Assembly (NCBI GenBank): GCA_048886645.1 | Contig: JBHLKN010000036.1 | Location: 1-17,284, forward strand | Reading direction: 5' to 3' | Source of the DNA: Wukongarchaeum sp048886645 | GTDB lineage: Archaea > Asgardarchaeota > Wukongarchaeia > Wukongarchaeales > Wukongarchaeaceae | Length of the DNA: 17,284 nucleotides | The notes under the pieces: model-generated | The model's input: only the letters and a program-made list of their open reading frames with translations | Databases searched by the model: none | Told to the model about the DNA's origin: nothing | Translations under genes and position numbers: made by a program | Shown: piece by piece, positions 6,321-12,396 of the stretch | Layout: each line of letters starts with the position of its first letter | Numbering within the stretch: position 1 is the first letter of the stretch

Positions 6321-6992
6321 ATGCAAGAAATCATAACTATAATCGTATTCTTTTCCTCCCTTTTTCTCATATTCCTGCTCATCGCAACTTTCTTTTATGG
6401 TCTAGGTAAAAACTATAAAATCTTATCACGCTACATGAATGAAGTTAAACAAGAGTTAAATAAATACGTTAAAAGCATAGAAACTTTCGAGGAAAAAGCG
6501 ATTTATGTAACCCTCGAATGTAAACCAAAAGACCCTTTTATAAAAAATATGAGAGTAACGATAAGCATCCAACATCGAGGATTCCTATTCACGTATTTTA
6601 TGAAGTCAAAGGATAACATCCTTTTTGAGATGGATTTTGCCCGTTCCCCAAAAATTGAAATTGAAATCATACCAAGAAAAGAAACAAGATTTATCCGATC
6701 CAATTTCGATACCTTGATAAAGTTAGAAGACGTCCACACAGGCATTGAAGAGATAGATAAAGATATCCTAATCAAAAGCAATAAACCAGCTGAAAGTAAG
6801 AAAATAATCTTACAAAAACTAATACTTCAAGATATTCAACGTCTTAAACCTTCTCTTTTTGCCATATCTATTGAACGCCCACAACCAATGTTTAGAAGCA
6901 TATTCAAACTAGATGTGGGAGAACCAAAACTTGAAAACATAATCCGCGTGCCCTTCCACTTTGCAAAAGTCGTTGAAAAAATAGACACCTAA
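6321..6992 (+). CDS. Single-pass membrane-anchored protein of unknown function
   Basis: I do not recognise this protein. An N-terminal hydrophobic helix (about residues 3-27, rich in Ile/Leu/Phe) is followed by KNYKILSRYMNE and a short amphipathic helix. A roughly 180-residue soluble part follows, with alternating beta-like strands (AIYVTLECK, RVTISIQH, KIEIEIIPRK) and a C-terminal VPFHFAKVVEKI. The layout is that of a membrane-tethered beta-rich domain whose side of the membrane cannot be told. The ATG at 6321 is preferred because GGATGTGA (6308-6315) stands 5 nt upstream as an SD; an in-frame GTG at 6312 would overlap that SD. It begins only 20 nt after the nucleotidyltransferase stop with no promoter between, so the two are probably co-transcribed. 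A hairpin terminator follows. Confidence 0.65.
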   Translation: MQEIITIIVFFSSLFLIFLLIATFFYGLGKNYKILSRYMNEVKQELNKYVKSIETFEEKAIYVTLECKPKDPFIKNMRVTISIQHRGFLFTYFMKSKDNILFEMDFARSPKIEIEIIPRKETRFIRSNFDTLIKLEDVHTGIEEIDKDILIKSNKPAESKKIILQKLILQDIQRLKPSLFAISIERPQPMFRSIFKLDVGEPKLENIIRVPFHFAKVVEKIDT

Positions 6993-6993
6993 C

Positions 6994-7022
6994 AAGGTTT
7001 AGGCAGTTCACCTTATTTTTTT
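6994..7022 (+). terminator. Hairpin plus T-run terminator
   Basis: AAGGT (6994-6998) pairs with ACCTT (7010-7014), followed by A and seven T. It stands right after the stop of the membrane-anchored protein. A terminator of nearly the same design follows the next gene. Confidence 0.55.
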
Positions 7023-7054
7023 CAGGACGCAAAATCAAATAAATCATTATGAGG

Positions 7055-7064
7055 ATTATATAAT
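7055..7064 (+). promoter_or_regulatory. TATA element of the zinc-ribbon membrane protein
   Basis: ATTATATAAT within a longer AT-rich run sits about 75 nt upstream of the ATG at 7136. That predicts a leader of about 45-50 nt. Confidence 0.5.
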
Positions 7065-7135
7065 AATAATATAGTAAAACAACAAAGATGCAACTTTAAC
7101 TCCAACTTCAACGTTTATTAGGGGGTAATTATGCT

Positions 7136-7696
7136 ATGAGTGAAGGTGGTAGTGGTGGACGTAATCCTATAGGGAACGCGTTTATGATCATATTTTTTGC
7201 TTTAGGCTTGATGCTGTTAGTGAGCGAGTTTTGGGGACCTATTGTTGACACTGACTTAGGCGATATGAGTAGTGTTTTAGGGGCTTATTTCGAGACCCTT
7301 AGTGACCCTTCGAGCAAAGAAGGAGCTGCTGCTTTATCCATCTGGATCTTTTGTGGATTTGTCGGTGGAGCTCGTGCGAGAGGCATGCGAAGCGGTGCTA
7401 TCAGTGGTGTTCTTGCCATGATTTTCGGCATGATACTAATCCTTGCCTTGGGTTCTATTAGTGACACAGATCTAGAAGGAGGCCTAGGAGGATTTTCAGC
7501 CAGCCTTGTTCTAGGAATATTCGGTATGGGCTTTATAGGAGCTATCGGTGGAAAACTTGCAGAACCAATTAAACTGGAAAAGAAGGAGATTAAAACTTGG
7601 GCAGCAGAGGAACAGTGGATATGCAGAAATTGCGGAGCAGAAATACCCGCAGGTAAATATTCTTGCCCTGAATGTAGTGCTGCAGTAGTTGAGTAA
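7136..7696 (+). CDS. Membrane protein with C-terminal zinc ribbon, unknown function
   Basis: This 186-residue protein starts with a Gly/Ser-rich tail (SEGGSGGRNPIG). It has hydrophobic helices near residues 14-32, 66-78, 85-106 and 121-144; the second is short. The C-terminus is a cytosolic-type zinc ribbon: C-x2-C in WICRNCGAEIP near 163 and C-x2-C in YSCPECSAAVVE near 178. Such ribbons are common on archaeal membrane proteins of unknown role and usually mediate protein contacts. A short motif GARARGMRSG forms a basic loop between helices. The ATG at 7136 is chosen because GGGGGT lies 9 nt upstream; the ATG at 7131 runs into a stop at once. It has its own promoter and is flanked on both sides by hairpin terminators, so it is probably a single-gene unit. 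Confidence 0.7.
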   Translation: MSEGGSGGRNPIGNAFMIIFFALGLMLLVSEFWGPIVDTDLGDMSSVLGAYFETLSDPSSKEGAAALSIWIFCGFVGGARARGMRSGAISGVLAMIFGMILILALGSISDTDLEGGLGGFSASLVLGIFGMGFIGAIGGKLAEPIKLEKKEIKTWAAEEQWICRNCGAEIPAGKYSCPECSAAVVE

Positions 7697-7715
7697 AAAA
7701 GCAGTAATCAAAAAG

Positions 7716-7742
7716 AAGGCGAAAACCTTATTTTATTTTTTT
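7716..7742 (+). terminator. Hairpin plus T-run terminator
   Basis: AAGG (7716-7719), a 6-nt loop and CCTT (7726-7729) are followed by ATTTTATTTTTTT. The design matches the terminator at 6994-7022. Confidence 0.55.
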
Positions 7743-7769
7743 GTGTCATAAACGAGTTGGGAGATTTTT

Positions 7770-8246
7770 TTGACTCCTCATTGTGTTTTTGATAAAAGAA
7801 TATCTCCGGAAAGAATCTCCGAAGCTGTTTTAGAGTATATTGAAAAAAAGAGAAACGGAAAAACGATAAAACTCATACAAATACTTTCACCAGATAAACA
7901 AGTTTTAGGGTTTAGAGGTCTTTTCCGCATTGAAGACGATGAATACGAGGTCTACATAAGGCGCAAGAAAACCGGAGAAACAGAAATGCGTATAAAAACC
8001 GGAATCGTTAACGCAATCTGTTTGGGAATGGTAATAATTACTGGTATTTTAGCCGGAATAACAGCCCTTGTGATCGCCGGGCTCCGAACCTTCGCCGCTT
8101 TAGGAACTTTTATTGCAGCCTTTTTACTCTTTGGTCTAATTTTTATATTGAACAAAAATAAGGGCTATGAATTTGAAAAAAGAGAAGGCTTAATGCAAGA
8201 AATTATAACTTTTACAGCGGATAAAATTACTGAATATTCTCCTTAA
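7770..8246 (+). CDS. Membrane protein with two predicted helices, unknown function
   Basis: I do not recognise this 158-residue protein. Residues 1-75 form a soluble, charged region with a helix (ERISEAVLEYIEKKRNGK) and beta-like strands around FRGLFRIEDDEYEVYIRRK. Two adjacent hydrophobic helices follow, at about 80-104 and 108-130, joined by a tight GLRTF turn. The chain ends with a 28-residue charged helix. Both ends would therefore lie on the same side of the membrane. The TTG start follows GGGAGAT by a few nt. The gene ends 22 nt before the convergent nnr stop, with a T7 run between them. Confidence 0.6.
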   Translation: MTPHCVFDKRISPERISEAVLEYIEKKRNGKTIKLIQILSPDKQVLGFRGLFRIEDDEYEVYIRRKKTGETEMRIKTGIVNAICLGMVIITGILAGITALVIAGLRTFAALGTFIAAFLLFGLIFILNKNKGYEFEKREGLMQEIITFTADKITEYSP

Positions 8247-8251
8247 TCCTC

Positions 8252-8262
8252 TATTTTTTTAA
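8252..8262 (+). terminator. T-run between convergent genes
   Basis: CTATTTTTTTA follows the stop of the two-helix protein by a few nt. No stable hairpin is visible, but a T7 run alone is enough for archaeal termination. Confidence 0.4.
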
Positions 8263-8268
8263 TCGTTT

Positions 8269-9834
8269 TTATGTTTCCATTAATTCTTCTGCTTTTTTAA
8301 AAGCTCTGGAAATCTTCTCTATTACGTCTGTTGCAACTATGTGAAAGCCCTTTTCCTCTACAGCTAAATCTCCCGCAAAACCGCAAATATATGCTGATAC
8401 ACAAGCCGATGAAAAAGTATCCTTTCCTTGGCTTAGAAACGTGCCTACAATCCCTGTTAAAACATCTCCCGTACCGCCAACAGTCATACCTGGATTCCCA
8501 GTTCTATTGATTTTTACACGATCTCCGTCAGAGATTATGTCGTAAGGAGCTTTAAATAGGATTGTTGCTTTAATTTGGGTTGCTTTTTCTTTTATAAAAC
8601 ACATTCTTTCATCTAAATTAGAAGGTATGGATTTTTCTCCAAAGAGTGTTTTTAATTCTCCTGCATGAGGAGTAACCACTGCGCTATCTTTTTTGAATTT
8701 TATCTGAAAATCTGCCACCGCTTTTATAGCATCCGCGTCTATAACCAAAGGAATGTTTTTCTCCTGACAAAACTCAATAGCTTCCTTTGCTGCTTCCAAA
8801 CTCTCCTCAAAAGAACCAAGACCAGGACCAATAACCATGCTTTTCGCTTTTTCCACCATTTTCAAAAGACTAGGCATCAATACATCACTTGTTATGATCT
8901 CACCTTCCAAAGGCTGTACAATGATATTAGGAGAAAAGGTCCGAATGGCGGAAGAAACACTTTCAGGAGTCATAATTATTGCAAGATCAGAACCTGTTCT
9001 TAAAGCAGCCATTGCCGATAAAGCTGGCGCTCCGCTAAACATTTTACTCCCCCCAATGATCAAAACACGGCCAAAATCTCCTTTATGGGCAGTAGTTTTT
9101 CTCTCTACAATATTAACCAAGATATCACCAGGACCAACAAAAAGGCCCGCTTCAGGAGGTATTCCTATATTCACAACCTTAATCTCCCCAACATACTCCT
9201 TCGCCTTAAGAAGGCCTTTTTTCACACTGTGAAAAGTCACAGTTGCATCCGCTTTTACCGCAATATCTGAAACCTTCCCCATATCCGGATCCACCCCTGT
9301 TGGAACATCTACACTTACAATAAAAGCAGTAGAACCATGATCCAAAATCGCCTTAACGGCAGAAAAATAAGGCTCCCGAAGCGCCCCACTAACCCCTGTA
9401 CCTAAAAGCGAATCTATTATAACATCTGCAGACCCCAATTGACCCTTTAAAGACCGAACTTGTGAAGAATCCGTAACTTTTAAAATTTTAACAGAAAGCT
9501 CCATTTCCTCCAAAATTTGAAAGTTTCTAAAAGCCTCTTTTGAACGTATACTAGAAGGCGAACCTAAAAGCACAACCGTGATATCAAAATCATCATACCA
9601 TGTTAGATATCGTGCAGCAACAAAGCCATCCCCTCCATTATTACCCAAACCCGCAAAAATCATTACCGAAAAACCCTTTTTTTCACCACGACTATTCTTC
9701 ATTTTTTCGACTACAAAATCTGCCAAACTCCTCCCTGCACTCTCCATAAGAAAATCACGTTTAACACCGAGGGCATGAGCATTTAATTCCAAAATCCTCA
9801 TATCTTTCACGCTAACGCTCCTCTCAGTTTCCAA
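8269..9834 (-). CDS. nnr: Bifunctional NAD(P)H-hydrate epimerase / ADP-dependent NAD(P)H-hydrate dehydratase
   Basis: Nnr repairs hydrated, inactive NADH and NADPH. The N-terminal YjeF_N domain epimerises the R and S forms, and the C-terminal ribokinase-like domain dehydrates the S form using ADP (or ATP). In this 521-residue chain the epimerase part shows MESAGRSLADFV near 30, FAGLGNNGGDGFVAARYL near 60, DSLLGTGVSG and VDVPTGVDPDMG. The dehydratase part shows HKGDFGRVLIIGGS, PALSAMAALRTGSDLA, GPGLG, VIDADAIKAV, VVTPHAGELKTLFG and GNPGMTVGGTGDVLTGIVG near 446-464. Both active sites look intact, and the fusion has the usual length. I place the start at the TTG at 9834, 8 nt after the SD AGGAGAG. 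An upstream in-frame start at 9906 would add 24 residues that do not belong to the domain. A TATA-like run lies at 9856-9862. Confidence 0.95.
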   Translation of the reverse strand: METERSVSVKDMRILELNAHALGVKRDFLMESAGRSLADFVVEKMKNSRGEKKGFSVMIFAGLGNNGGDGFVAARYLTWYDDFDITVVLLGSPSSIRSKEAFRNFQILEEMELSVKILKVTDSSQVRSLKGQLGSADVIIDSLLGTGVSGALREPYFSAVKAILDHGSTAFIVSVDVPTGVDPDMGKVSDIAVKADATVTFHSVKKGLLKAKEYVGEIKVVNIGIPPEAGLFVGPGDILVNIVERKTTAHKGDFGRVLIIGGSKMFSGAPALSAMAALRTGSDLAIIMTPESVSSAIRTFSPNIIVQPLEGEIITSDVLMPSLLKMVEKAKSMVIGPGLGSFEESLEAAKEAIEFCQEKNIPLVIDADAIKAVADFQIKFKKDSAVVTPHAGELKTLFGEKSIPSNLDERMCFIKEKATQIKATILFKAPYDIISDGDRVKINRTGNPGMTVGGTGDVLTGIVGTFLSQGKDTFSSACVSAYICGFAGDLAVEEKGFHIVATDVIEKISRAFKKAEELMET

Positions 9835-9946
9835 CAAAAAAACTCTCCTAAAAGATTTAAACAGGGTGACAATATTAAAAATAAGATAAAGAGGGTTGTG
9901 GACCAAAAAGATCCTAGAAGAAGCTTCTAATTTTTTGCTTTTTTCT

Positions 9947-10537
9947 TTAAAGTTTGTCGAAGGCTTTTGAAATTTTTTGCTTTTTGCTTAAAGACTTTAC
10001 TAATCGATTTAGCTCTTGGGTAGTTTTTGAAACTTGGGTCTGAAATTTTGAAAAAGACTCAATAACATCGTTTAATTTCTCTTTTTTAGTATCTAAAGCA
10101 TCTTGCGGATTTTCACTTGATTTAGAGTTTTGTATAAAGTAGTTGGCAGCCTTTGAAAAATCTCTCGTTAAGGTGAGAAGTTCCTCTAAAATCTCTTGTT
10201 CCGCATCTAAACTTTCTAACACTGAATCCAAAATTTCTGGAGGAGGAGGTATCTCAAGCCCTTCAATATCATTAACCAATTCACGGAAATCATCTATGTT
10301 TTCAAAAAAGTTATAGATCATCTCCTCAATCTCATTAACGCTTCTTAAAAGGTCTGATTTAATAGCTTCAGCTTCTTTAAAATCAGCGATCAGCTCTAAG
10401 TCCGAAGAAATATTTTTCAAACTTCCCTTTATCTTTTCAGCAAGGATAGTAACATTATCCATGTAAGGTTCTCTCTTCTTTTTTAACTTCTCCAAATACC
10501 TGAAAACTACCGTTTGAAACGTCTGATGTTTCCTCAA
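9947..10537 (-). CDS. Predicted helical/coiled-coil protein, unknown function
   Basis: I do not recognise this 196-residue protein. It is almost wholly predicted alpha-helical and charged. A basic N-terminal segment (KLKKKREPY, residues 17-25) leads into long amphipathic helices (about 26-92). A proline break, EIPPPPEILD (about 94-103), follows, then a second helical hairpin to about 135, a Ser/Asn linker and a basic C-terminal helix (about 150-196). There are no membrane segments and no cysteines. A basic first helix followed by acidic helices and a proline break loosely recalls ESCRT-III-type filament proteins, but I see no diagnostic motif, so this is only a possibility. The TTG at 10537 has GGAGGT and GAGGA upstream. 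It lies 91 bp downstream of the PRC-barrel/zinc-ribbon gene on the same strand and may share its transcript. Confidence 0.65.
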   Translation of the reverse strand: MRKHQTFQTVVFRYLEKLKKKREPYMDNVTILAEKIKGSLKNISSDLELIADFKEAEAIKSDLLRSVNEIEEMIYNFFENIDDFRELVNDIEGLEIPPPPEILDSVLESLDAEQEILEELLTLTRDFSKAANYFIQNSKSSENPQDALDTKKEKLNDVIESFSKFQTQVSKTTQELNRLVKSLSKKQKISKAFDKL

Positions 10538-10556
10538 AAATCCTCTACCTCCTTAC

Positions 10557-10597
10557 GACCTATAAACACTTTTTCGATTCAGATAATATTCTGATGA
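10557..10597 (-). promoter_or_regulatory. AT-rich spacer with TATA-like boxes upstream of the helical protein
   Basis: The minus-strand sequences TGTTTATAG (near 10560-10568) and AATATTATC (near 10582-10590) could act as TATA boxes. The second gives a start site near 10560 and so keeps the SD in the leader. The element TCATCAGA occurs twice in this spacer, near 10590-10597 and 10605-10612. Separate transcription from the upstream PRC gene is possible but unproven. Confidence 0.3.
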
Positions 10598-10628
10598 TAA
10601 ATACTCTGATGACCTTTTAACTTTTCGA

Positions 10629-11632
10629 TTAAGAATTCTTAACCACAGTACCACAAAACGGACACGCAATCCAACCTAGATCCAAATCTTTTCCACACTT
10701 TTTGCAAACATGAAGAGGACTAGCACAAAAAGGACAAAAAACGAATTTCGAGCTTACGCTTTTACCACAATTTTTGCAAAGCTTCTCCTTATCCGAATCA
10801 ACAGTAGGAGACAATGAAAAATCAGTTAAAGCTTTTTCACCAACTTCACCACGATCTTTCTTTCTTCCAAGACCATAACTTTCAGTTAAAGCCACAGATC
10901 TAAGCTCAGAACTTTCCACCAGAGGCTTTTCTCTCGAAGTCAAGGGTCTTAATCCTTTCTTTTCTTTTTCCAAACTTCTAAACCTCTCCTCAGGGAGAAC
11001 ATCAGAAAGTAAATCTAAAGCAGATTTAAGAGATTCTGTTCCTCTTGAATCTAGGGGTTTTAATTCCTTCTTTTCCTCTTTCAAATCCCTAAAATCCCTC
11101 TCCTCAGGGAGGACATCAGAAAGTAAATCTATAGAAGGTTTAGGAATTTCCGGAATAGTAGGCAAGGGGCGTTCAATTTTTTTGGGTTTTTCTTCCTTAG
11201 GAACCTCTGGAGTAGTGGNNNNNNNNNNNNNNNNNNNNNNNNNNNNNNNNNNNNNNNNNNNNNNNNNNNNNNNNNNNNNNNNNNNNNNNNNNNNNNNNNN
11301 NNNNNNNNNNNNNNNNNNAGGGAAGGTTCAATTTTTTTGACCGGTTCTTCTCTGGGAAATTGTGGAACAGTAGGCACAGATCCTACAACTTTTGGAACGG
11401 AAAAAACTCTTTTTAAAATTTTAACCCTACGCTTAAGCCTTAAAAAATCCTCTTCCACCCTAAAATCTTTAGGGACTAATTTAAGAAATTCAACCTGAGA
11501 ATCAGGAACCTCCACCCTTACAACAACACTACTATCCCCTGTCAACGGATTACGCTCTAAATCCGTTACCACCCCTATGTATTCTCCTTCCAAACTAATA
11601 ACCCTACGACCAAGAAATGATAAAAACGCCAT
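10629..11632 (-). CDS. PRC-barrel protein with internal repeats and C-terminal double zinc ribbon (interrupted by assembly gap)
   Basis: I read two pieces as one gene. Before the gap, residues 1 to about 75 form a PRC-barrel domain (LGRRVISLEGEYIGVVTDLE and RVEVPDSQVEFLKLVPKDF), then a Pro/Glu/Lys linker (VPTVPQFPREEPVKKIEP). After the gap the same linker style resumes (TPEVPKEEKPKKIERPLP). Two copies of a 30-residue repeat containing LLSDVLPEER follow, then a double zinc ribbon with four CxxC knuckles (CKNC, CPFC, CKKC, CPFC). The two sides are in different frames only because the gap was written as 100 N. PRC barrels mediate protein contacts, for instance in CdvA and haloarchaeal CdpB cell-division proteins; a similar scaffold role here is inference. 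The ATG at 11632 (SD GTGGT) is preferred to a GTG at 11641. A separate start after the gap, at 11165, is less likely. Confidence 0.75.
10932..11132 (-). repeat. Two tandem copies of a 30-codon coding repeat
   Basis: Copy 1 (11132-11043) and copy 2 (11018-10932) both encode LLSDVLPEER, then a charged E/K helix-like stretch and a final (K/R)PLxSR. DNA identity is high over the core (CTCTCCTCAGGGAG, then ACATCAGAAAGTAAATCTA). The conserved decapeptide is longer than neutral drift would preserve and looks like a binding motif. Confidence 0.8.
11219..11318. other. Assembly gap of 100 N
   Basis: Exactly 100 N, the usual placeholder for a gap of unknown size. It falls inside the repetitive Pro/Glu/Lys linker of the PRC-barrel gene, where the flanking codons resemble each other (VKKIEPS before, PKKIERP after). 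Confidence 0.97.
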
Positions 11633-11740
11633 CAAAACCACTTCATCAAAAAGAATAAACCCCTAACTGATAAATAAACCTAAGTCTATTCTATAAAAAA
11701 CCAAAGACCCCATCATTGAAAAAATAAACACCTCTCCATC

Positions 11741-11752
11741 AAAAAGAAAAAA
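11741..11752 (-). terminator. T-run terminator after purE
   Basis: The minus strand reads TTTTTTCTTTTT about 30 nt after the purE stop. No clear hairpin. A TATA-like run (ATATATTATATACC) lies between it and the stop and could serve the PRC-barrel gene only with a long leader. Confidence 0.35.
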
Positions 11753-11779
11753 TTGTTGGTATATAATATATTGACAAAG

Positions 11780-12247
11780 TTATTTTTCTAATTTTTGCTT
11801 AAGTTTCTCATCATTTATAGCGAGAATTTTCGCTGCTAATAAAGCAGCATTAACACCGTTATCAATACCAACACAACCCACCGGAACCCCCTTAGGCATT
11901 TGAACAATTGACAATAAAGCATCCAAACCCCCAAGCTTCGCACTCACCGGCACCCCAATAACCGGCCTCACAGTCCGCGAAGCAATAAAACCCGGAAGCG
12001 CAGCAGAAAGCCCCGCAATCGCGATAAAAACCCTAGCCGACGATTTAGAAATAAACTCCTCCAACTTTTCCGGCTCCCGATGAGCACTTAAAACAACCGC
12101 CACATAAGAAACACCAAGAACCTCCAACTGCCTTACCACATCACCCACTATTTTCTCATCCGACTTAGAACCCGAAACCACCACCACATCAGGCCCTAAA
12201 CCCTCTTTTTTAACTCCTTCTTTACTTCCCATCTCTAAAACCCACAT
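11780..12247 (-). CDS. purE: PurE, N5-CAIR mutase / AIR carboxylase
   Basis: PurE forms carboxyaminoimidazole ribonucleotide in de novo purine synthesis, either from N5-CAIR made by PurK (class I) or from AIR and CO2 directly (class II). Landmarks are the phosphate-binding SGSKSD at 25-30, SAHREPEKLEEF at 54-65 with the catalytic His56, FIAIAGLSAALPGFIASRT at 74-92, VIGVPVSAKLGGLDALLSIVQMP, and the tail VNAALLAAKIL. The second conserved His of class I enzymes (AAHLPG) is Ala83 here, as in the class II pattern, while the LLSIVQMP region looks class I. The mechanism is therefore ambiguous, and no purK is in the window. The ATG at 12247 lacks an SD; the ATG at 12232 (residue 6) follows GTGGG and may be the true start. 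LarB is excluded by length. It is on the same strand as the por operon but separated from it by a terminator. Confidence 0.92.
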   Translation of the reverse strand: MWVLEMGSKEGVKKEGLGPDVVVVSGSKSDEKIVGDVVRQLEVLGVSYVAVVLSAHREPEKLEEFISKSSARVFIAIAGLSAALPGFIASRTVRPVIGVPVSAKLGGLDALLSIVQMPKGVPVGCVGIDNGVNAALLAAKILAINDEKLKQKLEK

Positions 12248-12268
12248 AAAAACAATAAAAAAAACAAT

Positions 12269-12295
12269 AACTAACTAATAAAAAACTAACTAATA
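12269..12295 (-). repeat. Two copies of AACTAACTAATA between the purE TATA box and start
   Basis: Perfect 12-bp copies (plus-strand reading) lie at 12269-12280 and 12284-12295, 15 bp apart. They sit directly downstream of the minus-strand TATA (CTATAATATG, 12301-12310). They could be an operator or just low-complexity AT sequence. Confidence 0.5.
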
Positions 12296-12300
12296 TCCAG

Positions 12301-12310
12301 CATATTATAG
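12301..12310 (-). promoter_or_regulatory. TATA box of purE
   Basis: CTATAATATG on the minus strand, about 55 nt before the ATG at 12247, predicts a start site near 12279 and a leader of about 30 nt. Confidence 0.45.
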
Positions 12311-12376
12311 TTTTAGTTAAAAATAGTAAAACTAGTCGATATCTCTTTAAAACGGTTAAAAACCTAATAAAAGATT

Positions 12377-12392
12377 AAAAAAAAGAGGGGGG
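12377..12392 (-). terminator. T-run terminator of the por operon
   Basis: After the porB stop the minus strand reads TTTTCCCCCCTC and then T8. No hairpin; the T-run fits archaeal termination. Confidence 0.5.
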
Positions 12393-12396
12393 AAAA

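Noticed and set aside
5575..6992. MNT/HEPN toxin-antitoxin pair
   Set aside because: The second gene is a membrane protein without the HEPN RxxxxH motif, and the nucleotidyltransferase is larger than minimal antitoxin forms.
9835..9906. Extra 24-residue hydrophobic N-terminus on Nnr as a signal peptide
   Set aside because: The enzyme is cytosolic; the SD AGGAGAG and the domain start both point to the TTG at 9834, and the upstream codons contain a TATA-like run.
11129..11641. A single reading frame running through the N gap and ending in a PLLQRFLRKKN-like tail
   Set aside because: The part after the gap is the wrong frame; the neighbouring frame continues the Pro/Glu/Lys linker into the repeats and zinc ribbons. 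The frame shift comes from the arbitrary 100-N length.
11780..12247. LarB (nickel-pincer cofactor synthesis), a PurE relative
   Set aside because: The chain is only 155 residues and the PurE core fills it; LarB has an extra N-terminal domain of about 100 residues, and no other lar gene is present.
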